NCBI GenBank assembly: GCA_937864175.1
Contig: CALMJH010000067.1
Span: forward strand, 1-48,048
Reading direction: 5' to 3'
DNA length: 48,048 bases
From: an uncultured Burkholderiales bacterium
GTDB taxonomy: Bacteria > Pseudomonadota > Gammaproteobacteria > Burkholderiales > Burkholderiaceae_A
In this document: one piece after another, positions 17,259 to 26,052 of the stretch
How the letters are laid out: the number at the start of each line of letters is the position of its first letter
Position numbering within the stretch: position 1 is the stretch's first letter
Program-made: the position numbers and the translations under genes
The notes under the pieces: generated by a model
What the model was told of the DNA's origin: nothing
What the model saw: the letters and a program-made list of their open reading frames with translations, nothing else
The model's database searches: none

Positions 17259-19265
17259 ATGTCCAAAGAAAAAATGGCCTTTCAGACTGAAGTCAAACAA
17301 CTGCTTCATCTGATGATTCACTCGCTCTACAGCAACCGGGATATTTTTCTGCGGGAGTTGGTCTCCAACGCCTCGGATGCCTGTGACAAGCTTCGAGTCG
17401 AGGCCCTGGCCGATGACCAGCTCTTTGAGGGCGATGCGGAGATGCGCATTCGGGTGGGTTTTGATGCCAAGGCCCGAACCATCACCATCTCGGACAACGG
17501 CATTGGCATGAGCCGTGAAGAGGTCATCAATAACCTGGGCACCATTGCCCGTTCGGGCACCAAGGAGTTTTTCTCCAAGCTCTCGGGAGACTCTGCCAAG
17601 GATTCATCCCTGATTGGTCAGTTTGGTGTGGGCTTTTATTCGTCGTTTATCGTGGCCGACCATGTCACGGTTCTCACGCGCCGGGCTGGTCTGCCTGCGA
17701 GCGATGCGGTGCGATGGGAGAGCGATGGCACGGGTGAATTCAGCCTAGAGGCCATTGAGCGAGCGGCGCGTGGGACGGAGATTGTCCTGCACCTGCGAGA
17801 GCCCGAGGGTGAGGGCGAGGAGTCCAAGAGCCACGACGACCTGCTGTCCCATTGGACCATCAAAGAGATTCTCAAGCGGTATTCCGATCACATTGGCATT
17901 CCCATCGAGATGCGCAAGCGCGACTGGGACGACAAGAAAAATGAGTACGTGGAGAAAGACGAGTGGGAGGTGGTGAACCAGGCCTCGGCCTTGTGGACCC
18001 GTCCTAAGTCTGAGCTCACCGATGAGCAGTACAAGGCTTTCTACAAGAGCTTTGCCCATGGCCTGGAGGATCCGCTGGCCTATACCCACAACCGGGTAGA
18101 GGGTCGCACCGAGTACACCCAACTCCTCTATATCCCAGGCAAGGCTCCCTTTGATCTCTATGACCGTCAGCAGCGTCATGGCCTGAAGCTCTACATCAAG
18201 CGTGTTTTCATTATGGAAGATGCCGAGCAGCTGCTGCCTAACTACCTGCGTTTCGTTCGTGGCGTGGTGGACAGCTCGGATCTGCCCCTGAATGTCTCGC
18301 GAGAGATTCTGCAAGAGAGCCGCGATGTGAAGGCCATCCGCGAGGGCTGCACCAAGCGAATTCTGGGCTTGCTCGAGGACATGGCGACGAACCAGCCCGA
18401 TGACTACAAAGTCTTTTGGCGGGAGTTTGGTCAGTGCCTGAAAGAGGGCTTTGGTGAGGACTTTACAAACAAGGACAAGCTCGCAGGCCTCGCTCGATTC
18501 GTCAGCACGGCCAGCGCCGGCGACGAACCCGACGTGAGCCTGAAGGACTACCTGGCCCGACTGAAGGAGGGGCAGGACAAGGTCTTCTACATTACGGCCG
18601 ATAGCCTGTCTGCCGCACGCACCAGCCCCCACCTGGAGGTCTTCCGTAAGAAGGGCATCGAGGTCCTCCTGCTCACCGACCGAATCGATGAATGGATGCT
18701 GTCCTTCCTGAATGAGTTTGAGGGTAAGGCCCTTCAGTCTGTCGCCAAGGGCGATCTGGACCTCAGCAAGGTGAAGTCAGATGCAGTCGATTCTGCCGAG
18801 GAAAAGGCAGCCGAAAAGGCTCTGAAAGAGGCCGAGAAGAAGTCCAAGGGGGCCCTGGAAAAGGCCCAGAAGATTCTGGGAGAGAAGGTCAAGAGTGTTC
18901 GACTCAGCCAGCGACTCACCGACTCGGCCTGCTGCTTGGTCTCCGAGGAGCAAGACGTCAGTGGTCACCTGGAGCGCATCCTGAAGGCTGCCGGCCAGAA
19001 GGCCCCCGACCGCAAGCCCATCTTGGAGCTCAATGCCCAGCATCCCATCGTCCAGGCGCTCTTTGCCGAGGCCGATTCTGGTGGGGGCCAGATTCTGGGG
19101 TCGGATGGACAGCAGGTGAGTGACGGGGTCTCCGAGACCCTGCGCGACCTGGTCTGGCTTCTGCACGACCAGGCCCTGCTGGCAGAAGGAGGGCAGCCTG
19201 AAGATCCGGCCCAGTTTGTCCGCCGGCTAAATGGCTTTTTGCTCAAGGGCTTGGGAAAACTTTGA
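17259..19265 (+). CDS. htpG: Molecular chaperone HtpG (Hsp90)
   Basis: A 668-residue cytosolic Hsp90 chaperone. The N-terminal GHKL ATPase motifs are present ([31 protein letters not shown]), followed by the middle domain with the catalytic-loop arginine region ([10 protein letters not shown]) and a complete C-terminal dimerisation domain. It is about 40 residues longer than E. coli HtpG, partly from a Lys/Glu/Ala-rich stretch near residue 515-545. The ATG at 17259 is chosen because CGGAG lies 8 nt before it; a TTG at 17238 would add seven residues without support. A sigma-32-type promoter lies upstream. Two cytochrome genes follow after about 47 bp and may be a separate unit. Confidence 0.97.
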   Translation: MSKEKMAFQTEVKQLLHLMIHSLYSNRDIFLRELVSNASDACDKLRVEALADDQLFEGDAEMRIRVGFDAKARTITISDNGIGMSREEVINNLGTIARSGTKEFFSKLSGDSAKDSSLIGQFGVGFYSSFIVADHVTVLTRRAGLPASDAVRWESDGTGEFSLEAIERAARGTEIVLHLREPEGEGEESKSHDDLLSHWTIKEILKRYSDHIGIPIEMRKRDWDDKKNEYVEKDEWEVVNQASALWTRPKSELTDEQYKAFYKSFAHGLEDPLAYTHNRVEGRTEYTQLLYIPGKAPFDLYDRQQRHGLKLYIKRVFIMEDAEQLLPNYLRFVRGVVDSSDLPLNVSREILQESRDVKAIREGCTKRILGLLEDMATNQPDDYKVFWREFGQCLKEGFGEDFTNKDKLAGLARFVSTASAGDEPDVSLKDYLARLKEGQDKVFYITADSLSAARTSPHLEVFRKKGIEVLLLTDRIDEWMLSFLNEFEGKALQSVAKGDLDLSKVKSDAVDSAEEKAAEKALKEAEKKSKGALEKAQKILGEKVKSVRLSQRLTDSACCLVSEEQDVSGHLERILKAAGQKAPDRKPILELNAQHPIVQALFAEADSGGGQILGSDGQQVSDGVSETLRDLVWLLHDQALLAEGGQPEDPAQFVRRLNGFLLKGLGKL

Positions 19266-19312
19266 CTAAAATCAAGTGCTAATATTCGCCTGTCCGAATT
19301 TAGGGAGATGAC

Positions 19313-19684
19313 ATGTCTGTTTCCGTACAAACCGTCCGGCTCGGCATGGCCGCAGCAGGCCTGGTGGGGTTGCTGGCCGCCAGCCCTGCAGTGGCCCAGG
19401 CACCAGCCCCAGCCGCCGCGCCAGCCCTCAAAGGCGACGCCAAGGCGGGTGCCAACAAGAATTCCATGTGCATTGGCTGCCACGGCATTCCCAATTACAA
19501 GACCGCCTTCCCGGTCCTCTACCGGGTGCCCAAAATTACCGGCCAGCATCAGGCCTACTTCGTAGCAGCCCTCCAGGCCTACAAGACTGGCGAGCGCTCC
19601 CATCCCAGCATGCAGGCCATCGCCGGCACCCTCTCTGACCAAGACATGGCAGACCTGGCGGCCTTTTACGCCAAGACCAACTAA
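19313..19684 (+). CDS. Monohaem cytochrome c (c4/c553-like)
   Basis: A 123-residue exported cytochrome with a signal peptide (about residues 1-28, ending PAVAQA), an Ala/Pro-rich linker and one haem site, CIGCH. A Met ligand is probably in HPSMQAIAG. The segment ITGQHQAYFVAALQAYKTGER and the C-terminal helix (DMADLAAFYAK) resemble one domain of the dihaem cytochrome c4. GGGAGATG provides the ribosome site. It is followed after 9 bp by a second monohaem cytochrome with the same fold, so the pair probably works as consecutive electron carriers in the periplasm. The electron donor and acceptor are unknown. Confidence 0.85.
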   Translation: MSVSVQTVRLGMAAAGLVGLLAASPAVAQAPAPAAAPALKGDAKAGANKNSMCIGCHGIPNYKTAFPVLYRVPKITGQHQAYFVAALQAYKTGERSHPSMQAIAGTLSDQDMADLAAFYAKTN

Positions 19685-19693
19685 GGACAAGAC

Positions 19694-20029
19694 ATGGCAA
19701 AGACGACAATCCTCAAGGGTCTGCTGATGGCCCTGGTCTTCACCGCCGGCACCGCTCAGGCGGCCAATCTTGCTGCCGGCAAGGAAAAGTCAGCAACCTG
19801 TGCGGCCTGCCACGGAGCAGACGGTGTGAAGGGCCTCGACGAGACCTATCCAATCCTGGCGGGACAGCACCCAGACTTCCTCGAGCGGGCTCTGTTGGAT
19901 TACAAGAGCGGCAAGCGTAAGAACGCCATCATGGCGGGTATGGCTGCTGCCCTCTCAAAAGAGGACATCGCCGATCTGGCGGCTTATTACGCCTCGCTAC
20001 CTGGTCCGCTGAAGACGAGCAAGCGCTAG
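19694..20029 (+). CDS. Monohaem cytochrome c, second of a pair
   Basis: A 111-residue exported cytochrome c. The signal peptide ends near AQAANL (residue 23-26), and the haem site is CAACH. The rest is a close fit to one cytochrome c4 domain: YPILAGQHPDFLERAL, a Lys/Arg-rich turn (GKRKN) and MAGMAAALS with the likely Met ligand, then IADLAAYYASLPG. The short gap (9 bp) to the previous gene and the complementary domain character suggest co-expression and joint function. It converges with moaA with only 3 bp between stops and no visible terminator. Confidence 0.85.
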   Translation: MAKTTILKGLLMALVFTAGTAQAANLAAGKEKSATCAACHGADGVKGLDETYPILAGQHPDFLERALLDYKSGKRKNAIMAGMAAALSKEDIADLAAYYASLPGPLKTSKR

Positions 20030-20032
20030 TCC

Positions 20033-21154
20033 CTAGCCGCCGATATAGCTCATTTCAACCTTGGGGCCTACGGGCCCCTTTTTCATGAGTTCGCCGCGGA
20101 GTTCGGAGTAGCGGTCGGTGCGCTGCTGCCAGAGTTGTGCAATGGCTTGGCCAAGCAACTCGTCGGAGGGTTCTGAGCGCAGCAGGGCTCGCAGGTCGAC
20201 GCCGGTGCTCGCAAAAAGGCAGGTGTAGAGGCCCCCTTCGGCCGAAATTCGAGCCCTGGAGCAGTCTGAACAGAAGGGCTTGGAGACGGAGGAAATGAAG
20301 CCCACCTCGCCGCGGCCATCGGTGTAGCGCCACCGCTCGGAGACCTCGCTGGGGATGTCTCGTCCGTAGGGCTCCAGCGGAAACACCTGGCCAATGAGTT
20401 CGAGGATGTCCTCGCTGGCCATCACCTGGGTGGGGTCCCAGCCGTTGGAACTGCCGACATCCATAAATTCGATGAACCGAAGGGTCGCGCCTAGTTCACG
20501 AAACGCCCGGGCCATGGGCACAATCTGGCTGTCGTTGACGCCCCGTTGGACCACCATGTTGGCCTTGACCTTCAGACCAGCGGAGAGGGCAGCCTCGATG
20601 CCGGCCAAGACCTGCTCGGGTGAGGCCTCTGGTGTGTCACCCATGGTCTGAAAGATTTCTGAGTCAAGGGCATCGAGGCTCACCGTTACCCGATGCAGAC
20701 CGGCCTGAACGAGGCCTGCTGCCTTTTCTTTCAGAAGCAGTCCATTGGTGGTCAGAGCCAGCTCAAGCGGTTTGTTTTCTGGTGTTTTAAGCCTGGCGAG
20801 GGACTCGACAAGAGTCTCGAGCTGCTTGCGCAGAAGCGGCTCCCCTCCGGTGATGCGAACCTTTTCCACCCCAAGTCCAACGAAGGCTCTGGTAAGGCGT
20901 TCAATCTCTGAAAAACTCAGGAGTTCCTGACGGGAGAGAAAGACGTAGTCCCGGTTGAAGACCTCCCGGGGCATGCAATAGCCGCAGCGGAGGTTGCACT
21001 GGTCGATGACCGAGATGCGAAGGTCTCGGAGGCCGCGGCCACGGGTGTCTGTGACTCGCCCGTTTGGCCTGGGAATGCTCGCATCAAAGACAGCCGGGCG
21101 CAGAGGACTCTCTCTGCCCGGCTGGATGGGAATGATGCGCTGGCGTTCCGTCAT
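20033..21154 (-). CDS. moaA: GTP 3',8-cyclase MoaA
   Basis: A 373-residue radical-SAM enzyme that performs the first step of molybdenum cofactor synthesis, turning GTP into the cyclised precursor. The N-terminal radical-SAM cysteines are in DQCNLRCGYC, and the C-terminal substrate-cluster cysteines in FCSDCSRARI and YTCLF. The protein ends in Gly-Gly, as functional MoaA must. The N-terminus is extended by about 40 residues compared with E. coli. The start is ATG at 21154, with a GGAG only 3 nt away; a TTG at 21163 is possible. It lies a few bases after rne on the same strand and is probably co-transcribed. Its product is needed by the sulfite oxidase homologue at 464. Confidence 0.93.
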   Translation of the reverse strand: MTERQRIIPIQPGRESPLRPAVFDASIPRPNGRVTDTRGRGLRDLRISVIDQCNLRCGYCMPREVFNRDYVFLSRQELLSFSEIERLTRAFVGLGVEKVRITGGEPLLRKQLETLVESLARLKTPENKPLELALTTNGLLLKEKAAGLVQAGLHRVTVSLDALDSEIFQTMGDTPEASPEQVLAGIEAALSAGLKVKANMVVQRGVNDSQIVPMARAFRELGATLRFIEFMDVGSSNGWDPTQVMASEDILELIGQVFPLEPYGRDIPSEVSERWRYTDGRGEVGFISSVSKPFCSDCSRARISAEGGLYTCLFASTGVDLRALLRSEPSDELLGQAIAQLWQQRTDRYSELRGELMKKGPVGPKVEMSYIGG

Positions 21155-21165
21155 AGACTCCAAGG

Positions 21166-23826
21166 TTAACTGGCTGGGGGCTGCTCCGATGACCGGGTTT
21201 CCACCAAAACCAGGGGCTCCGCCTCGAGTACCTGATTGGTCTGTCGGGGCTTTCGGCCGAGCTTGGGTAGGGGCTCAGCGCTGGCCTGGGCGGGCGCCTT
21301 GTTGGGATCGGTCTGGACCCACTGGAGGCCGACAGCATCCAGGGCCTTTGAGAGGGCCTGGGGATCAACCGGCGCAGCAGGCTGAGGCTCAGGCGCAGGA
21401 CTGCGGGTCGCTGTCGCCACTTCGACTGGCTCGCCCACGGGCTCTACTGCATGATTCACGACTGGCTCACCCTTGGGGGCACCCTTGGGCTCTACCTTGG
21501 GCTCTCCTTTGGGCTCAATGGCCAAGGGGGCAGCCTCAGGAGCCTCAGGAACCTCAGGGCTGGAGACGGTCTGTGACTGAACAAGACTGTCGGTCTCGCC
21601 GGTAAGCTCGATGCTGGCCTGTTGGTCATCGGCCTGGCCCCGACCGCGGCTGCCGCGACGACGGCGCCGACGACGTCCGCCGGTCTCGGCATCGGATCCC
21701 TCGGGGGCCTCGGACCCCTCAACAGAATCTGCGGGCGCAAGGCCAGCCTTGACTTCGACCTCTGGTGCCAGAGAGGGATCAGTGGGTTTGGGGCCCCTGC
21801 GGCCACGCTCGCCTCGGCCTTTTTCGGCTGTCTGGCCACTGCCGGCCCCGTTTGGCTGCGCGGAGGCCTCGGCCTTGATATCTTGGCTCTCTGTGCGCTC
21901 TGTGCGCCCGTTTCCACGGCCACGTTTGTTGCGGCCCTGCTGGCGATTTCCCTCGCCATCGGATCGGTCTTGGGAACGGTCACGGCCATTGCCACGGGAT
22001 TCGGCTCGGTCGCCGCGTCCCTCGCCTCGGGCCTCGCGCCCTTCGCTTCGGCCGCTACCGCGTCGGCCCTGACGACTGGCAGCACGCTCTTGACTGGGCG
22101 CTGCAGGCTGCTTGGCGGTGGGGGAGGATCCGGTAAACAGCGACAACAGGCGGGAGAAGAAAGAAGGTTTGGCCTGCAGGCTGGCCTCTCGCGTGGGTCT
22201 GGCAGCTGCCACCGGTGCCGGCGTGGCGGGCGTAATACCTTTGACCACGGCCTCTTGGCGCGGCTTGGAGGCGACTTCCTCTTTTTGCTTGAGATAAGGC
22301 GAGTCTGCCGCTGGACCATCGGCCATGGCATAGCTGGCCTTGGCATCCTCGAGCCTTGGGTCGTCGTGACGCAGGCGCTCGAGGGTGTAGTTGGGCGTCT
22401 CCAGGTGCTTGTTCGGAATTAGAACAATGGTGACCTTGAGCCTGGCCTCGAGTTTGGCAATGTCGGTGCGTTTCTCGTTCAGCAGGAAACTTGCTACCTC
22501 GACGGGGACCTGGACATGCAGGGCAGCCGTGCCCTCTTTCATGGCCTCTTCCTGGAGGATGCGCAGGATGTGGAGGGCACTGGAGTCTGTGTCGCGAATG
22601 ACCCCCGTGCCGTTGCAGCGTGGGCAGGACATGTGGGAGCCCTCGTTGAGGGCTGGTCTGAGTCGTTGGCGAGAGAGTTCCATGAGGCCAAAACGCGAGA
22701 TCTTGCCCATCTGGACGCGGGCCCGGTCGTGGTGCAGGGCATCGCGCAGGCGTTGCTCGACCTCGCGCTGAGCCTTGGCCGACTCCATGTCGATGAAGTC
22801 GATCACGATCAGGCCGCCCAGGTCACGCAGACGCAGCTGTCGACCGACCTCATCGGCCGCCTCGAGATTGGTCCGCAGGGCAGTCTCTTCGATGTCAGAG
22901 CCCTTGGTTGCTCGGGCAGAGTTGACGTCGACTGCCACCAGGGCCTCGGTGTGGTCGATGACCAGGGCGCCGCCGGAGGGCAGGACCACCTGCCGCGAGT
23001 AGGCGGTCTCGATTTGGTGCTCGATCTGGAATCGGGAGAACAGGGGCACATCATCCCGGTAGCGCTTAACCCGGGGGGCCATGTCAGGCATGACATGGAG
23101 CATGAACTGGCGAGCCTGCTCGTAGATGTCATCGGTGTCGATGAGAATCTCACCAATGTCCGGATGGAAGTAGTCTCGAATGGCACGAATAACCAGACTG
23201 GATTCCTGGAAGATGAGGTAGGCGCCGGCCTGCAGGTTTCGGGCGTCGTCGATGGCCTTCCAGAGTTGGAGCAGGTAGTTCAGGTCCCACTGGAGTTCGT
23301 CGACCGTTCGCCCAATGCCTGCGGTTCGGGCAATGATGCTCATGCCGCTGGGCATGTTGAGCTGGTCCATTGCCTCTTTGAGTTCTTGGCGATCCTCGCC
23401 CTCGATTCTCCTGGAGACACCGCCCCCCTTGGGGTTGTTGGGCATGAGCACCAGGTAGCGTCCGGCCAGAGAGACGTAGGTGGTTAGGGCTGCCCCCTTG
23501 TTGCCGCGCTCTTCTTTCTCGACCTGAACCAGAAGCTCGGTCCCCTCGGCGATGGCTTCCTTGATGGATGCGCGGTGGTCGACTCCGGGGCGGAAGTAGT
23601 CTCGGGAGATCTCTTTAAAGGGCAGAAAACCGTGGCGGTCTTCGCCGTAATTGACAAAGCAGGCCTCGAGGCTGGGTTCGACGCGGGTGACAACCCCCTT
23701 GTAGATGTTGCTCTTGCGCTGCTCGCGACCGGCGGTCTCGATGTCGAGGTCAACCAGCCGCTGGCCGTCGACGATGGCAACCCGCAGTTCCTCTGCGTGG
23801 GTTGCGTTAAATAACATGCGTTTCAT
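21166..23826 (-). CDS. rne: Ribonuclease E
   Basis: An 886-residue endoribonuclease E, the core of mRNA decay and rRNA/tRNA processing. The start ATG at 23826 gives the family N-terminus MKRMLFNATH, and GGAGAAG lies about 8 nt upstream; a TTG at 23841 is rejected. The catalytic half (about 1-500) has the S1 RNA-binding domain, the DNase-I-like domain with VAVDVNSAR and VIDFIDME, and the zinc-link CPRCNGTG. The C-terminal half is disordered: Arg-rich blocks such as GGRRRRRRRGSRGRG, Gly/Arg/Glu/Asp-rich repeats, and a Lys-Gly-Glu-Pro repeat near the end, which would bind RNA and partner proteins. A long structured leader precedes it and rluC is divergent, as in E. coli. Confidence 0.95.
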   Translation of the reverse strand: MKRMLFNATHAEELRVAIVDGQRLVDLDIETAGREQRKSNIYKGVVTRVEPSLEACFVNYGEDRHGFLPFKEISRDYFRPGVDHRASIKEAIAEGTELLVQVEKEERGNKGAALTTYVSLAGRYLVLMPNNPKGGGVSRRIEGEDRQELKEAMDQLNMPSGMSIIARTAGIGRTVDELQWDLNYLLQLWKAIDDARNLQAGAYLIFQESSLVIRAIRDYFHPDIGEILIDTDDIYEQARQFMLHVMPDMAPRVKRYRDDVPLFSRFQIEHQIETAYSRQVVLPSGGALVIDHTEALVAVDVNSARATKGSDIEETALRTNLEAADEVGRQLRLRDLGGLIVIDFIDMESAKAQREVEQRLRDALHHDRARVQMGKISRFGLMELSRQRLRPALNEGSHMSCPRCNGTGVIRDTDSSALHILRILQEEAMKEGTAALHVQVPVEVASFLLNEKRTDIAKLEARLKVTIVLIPNKHLETPNYTLERLRHDDPRLEDAKASYAMADGPAADSPYLKQKEEVASKPRQEAVVKGITPATPAPVAAARPTREASLQAKPSFFSRLLSLFTGSSPTAKQPAAPSQERAASRQGRRGSGRSEGREARGEGRGDRAESRGNGRDRSQDRSDGEGNRQQGRNKRGRGNGRTERTESQDIKAEASAQPNGAGSGQTAEKGRGERGRRGPKPTDPSLAPEVEVKAGLAPADSVEGSEAPEGSDAETGGRRRRRRRGSRGRGQADDQQASIELTGETDSLVQSQTVSSPEVPEAPEAAPLAIEPKGEPKVEPKGAPKGEPVVNHAVEPVGEPVEVATATRSPAPEPQPAAPVDPQALSKALDAVGLQWVQTDPNKAPAQASAEPLPKLGRKPRQTNQVLEAEPLVLVETRSSEQPPAS

Positions 23827-24358
23827 TTCAGACTTCTCCAAATAGGACGGGCCTGGGGTCTGAGCGCAGGAGGCGCATCAGGGTGCCCTGAACCGTCGGC
23901 GCTGCGTTAGCCGGGCTAACAGCAGCCGGGGAGCGTCTCTGGGAGGTCTGGAGTCAGTGAGTGACGAGCACGGCGAGCCGCGAGATCGCTGGGATCTGGG
24001 CAGCCGGTGGGTATGAAGGAGGGAATGGTGAACAACGCAACGCAACGGGCCACTTGGGGGCCGTTGGGGGGATTCTTCACGGGAACATCCACGCGATTCA
24101 TAAATTCTGCTTGAGTCTCACTGTTTGCCAGGCCACGCCATGGGCGCTCCGTGGTCACATACAATCTGGTTCCAGAGACACATCGACGGCCAGAGGCCAT
24201 CGGAAGTCTGTTGAATCCAGGTCTGATTGGTTGGGGGCACGCTGTCGCAGGCCATCCCAAGTTGGCAGACCGCCCGAGTATACCCCTTTCTTGGCTTTTG
24301 GGCTCAAGAAGGCCGTGGACGTTCAGCGCTAAGCGTTGGATTTTTTTAGGAATCCGCT
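23827..24358 (-). promoter_or_regulatory. rne leader and rne/rluC divergent control region
   Basis: About 530 bases without a gene. On the minus strand TATACT (24282-24277) is a good -10 for rne; the best -35 is TTGAGC (24307-24302) with a rather long 19-bp spacer. The leader would be about 440 nt, in the range of the 361-nt autoregulatory rne leader of E. coli. A stable stem-loop lies at 23901-23926, and further GC-rich inverted segments follow. On the plus strand, AGGA about 8 nt before the TTG of rluC serves as its ribosome site, preceded by a T-rich tract. No coding potential is convincing. Confidence 0.55.
23901..23926 (-). ncRNA. Stable stem-loop in the rne leader
   Basis: GCTGC (23901-23905) and GCAGC (23922-23926) plus GTTAGC (23906-23911) and GCTAAC (23915-23920) make an 11-bp stem with one bulged A (23921 in plus-strand terms) and a 3-nt loop. 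It lies about 75-100 nt upstream of the rne start codon on the transcript. The E. coli rne leader has hairpins that RNase E itself recognises; an equivalent role is inference. Confidence 0.5.
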
Positions 24359-25369
24359 TTGACCAAGGCCGACCGACCATTCCAGGTCCAGCATCTTGAA
24401 ATTGATGTCCATCACGATGGCCAGCGTGTGGATAACTTTCTGTTGGGTCAGCTCAAGGGGGTTCCGAAGTCACGCATTTACAGCATGTTGCGAAACGGTG
24501 AGGTTCGGCTAGACGGTCGACGGGTCAAGCCGGAGACAAGGCTTGAGGCTGGCCAGAAGATGCGGCTGCCCCCGGTTCGGCAGGCCGAAACCAGTCCCGA
24601 CCCCACCGAGGACCCCGCTCAGCAGCATCGGGCCCAGCGGATGGCTGCGGACCTGCCGGTATTGTTCGAGGCAGATGGTCTTCTGGTCGTGGACAAGCCG
24701 GCTGGCATGGCCGTCCATGGGGGCAGTGGGATTCGTCTGGGGGTGGTCGAGGCGCTCAGAGCCCAGCGGCAGGACCCCCACTTGGAACTGGTTCACCGTC
24801 TCGACCGAGACACCTCGGGCCTGCTGATGCTGGCGACCAGCCGCAAGGCCCTGCTGGCCCTGCACCAGCAGCTCCGCGAGGGCCAGATGCGCAAGCGCTA
24901 CCTGGCAGTGGTGGTGGGAGATTGGAAACCAACCGGCTCAGACCCTACACGGCTCATCAAGGCCCCTCTGCTCAAGACGCTCTCGGCCAACGGGGAGCGG
25001 TGGGTTCGGGTGGACGCCAGCGGCCAGCCCTCCATGACCCGGGTTCGGCTCTTGGCCCGCGGCCAGTTGGAGGGCATTGGTCCCTTGAGCCTGCTGCAAT
25101 GTGAGCCCCTGACAGGTCGAACCCATCAGATTCGGGTACACCTACAGTCCGTCGGCTTTCCCATTCTGGGGGACCCAAAATACGGCTCGGACGAGGCCAA
25201 CCAGCAGGCCCACCGCATGGGCTTGAGCCGAATGTATTTGCATGCCTGGCGTCTTGCCATTCAACGAGCGCAGCAGCCGGCCCTGGAACTAGAGGCCGAA
25301 CCGGCTGGGGCTCTGCGCAGGGATTTCGAGGCTATGGCCTTGACCCAGGTTCTGGAGGCCTCTCGATGA
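24359..25369 (+). CDS. rluC: Ribosomal large-subunit pseudouridine synthase RluC
   Basis: A 336-residue RluA-family pseudouridine synthase. An N-terminal S4 RNA-binding domain (about residues 15-80, with RVDNFLLGQLKGVPKS) is followed by the catalytic domain, whose active-site aspartate is in HRLDRDTSGLLM, then the GRTHQIRVHLQSVG motif. RluC is chosen over RluD because of the divergent rne neighbour. The start is TTG at 24359, supported by AGGA at the right distance and by the beginning of the S4 domain shortly after. The next gene overlaps it by 4 bp (ATGA), so the two are translationally coupled. Confidence 0.9.
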   Translation: MTKADRPFQVQHLEIDVHHDGQRVDNFLLGQLKGVPKSRIYSMLRNGEVRLDGRRVKPETRLEAGQKMRLPPVRQAETSPDPTEDPAQQHRAQRMAADLPVLFEADGLLVVDKPAGMAVHGGSGIRLGVVEALRAQRQDPHLELVHRLDRDTSGLLMLATSRKALLALHQQLREGQMRKRYLAVVVGDWKPTGSDPTRLIKAPLLKTLSANGERWVRVDASGQPSMTRVRLLARGQLEGIGPLSLLQCEPLTGRTHQIRVHLQSVGFPILGDPKYGSDEANQQAHRMGLSRMYLHAWRLAIQRAQQPALELEAEPAGALRRDFEAMALTQVLEASR

Positions 25370-26052
25370 GGCCGGTGGCCGAGAGGCCCTCTCTGGTGAT
25401 TTTTGACTGGGATGGCACGGTGGTCGATTCCACCCAGACGATTGCGGAGGCGATTCGCCAGGCCTGTCGGGACCTGGACCTTCAGGTCCCAACGCCCGAG
25501 CAGGCTGCCTACGTCATTGGCCTGGGGCTGGCCGACGCGCTTCGGGTGGTGGCCCCCGACCTTCCCGCCTCTCGGGTGCCGGACCTCTCTGCGCGTTTCA
25601 AGCTGCATTACCTTGCTCGCGACCAATTTCTGCGGCCCTTTGAGGGGATGCTGGCCGTTTTTGAGGCCCTTGCCTCGGCCGGCCTGCCGCTGGCGGTTGC
25701 GACCGGAAAGTCTCGGGCAGGCCTCGAGAGGGCCTTCGACGCCACCCAGACCCGGTCGTACTTCGTGACCTCGCGGTGTGCGGATGAGTCCGTGCCCAAG
25801 CCTGGCCCTGAGATGGTGCTCGAAATCTGTGAGGAGTTAGACCTGGAGCCGCGTTCGGCCCTGGTGATTGGCGACACTACGCACGACCTACAGATGGCCA
25901 AATCCGCTGGGGCCAGTGCGGTGGCTGTAAGTTATGGGGCTCACCCTGAACATTTACTGCATCAGCATGGTCCAAGAGCCTGTCTGCCGACAGTGGCAGC
26001 CCTTCACGCATGGCTCAACGAACACATCATTTCTCAAGAGGACATCCCATGA
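25366..26052 (+). CDS. HAD-superfamily hydrolase (phosphoglycolate phosphatase-like)
   Basis: A 228-residue HAD-IA phosphatase. Motif I is FDWDGTVVD with the nucleophile aspartate at about residue 13; motif II is the threonine in VATGKS; the motif III lysine is in VPKPGPEM; and motif IV is VIGDTTHDLQMA. The cap insertion after motif I is of the Gph/beta-phosphoglucomutase type. The substrate cannot be assigned; phosphoglycolate or a similar small phosphate ester is likely. It starts within the rluC stop (ATGA) and its stop overlaps the sppA start in the same way, so all three genes form one coupled operon. Confidence 0.85.
   Translation: MRPVAERPSLVIFDWDGTVVDSTQTIAEAIRQACRDLDLQVPTPEQAAYVIGLGLADALRVVAPDLPASRVPDLSARFKLHYLARDQFLRPFEGMLAVFEALASAGLPLAVATGKSRAGLERAFDATQTRSYFVTSRCADESVPKPGPEMVLEICEELDLEPRSALVIGDTTHDLQMAKSAGASAVAVSYGAHPEHLLHQHGPRACLPTVAALHAWLNEHIISQEDIP

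Noticed and set aside
17745-18632. 295-codon open frame antisense to htpG
   Set aside because: It lies fully opposite conserved Hsp90 sequence with no start context or family match.
21630-22100. Repetitive GC-rich stretch considered as a DNA repeat region
   Set aside because: It is the Arg/Gly/Glu-rich disordered tail of RNase E, in frame, and not an independent repeat element.
22516-23487. 323-codon open frame antisense to rne
   Set aside because: It lies opposite the RNase E catalytic domain and reads as a composition artefact.
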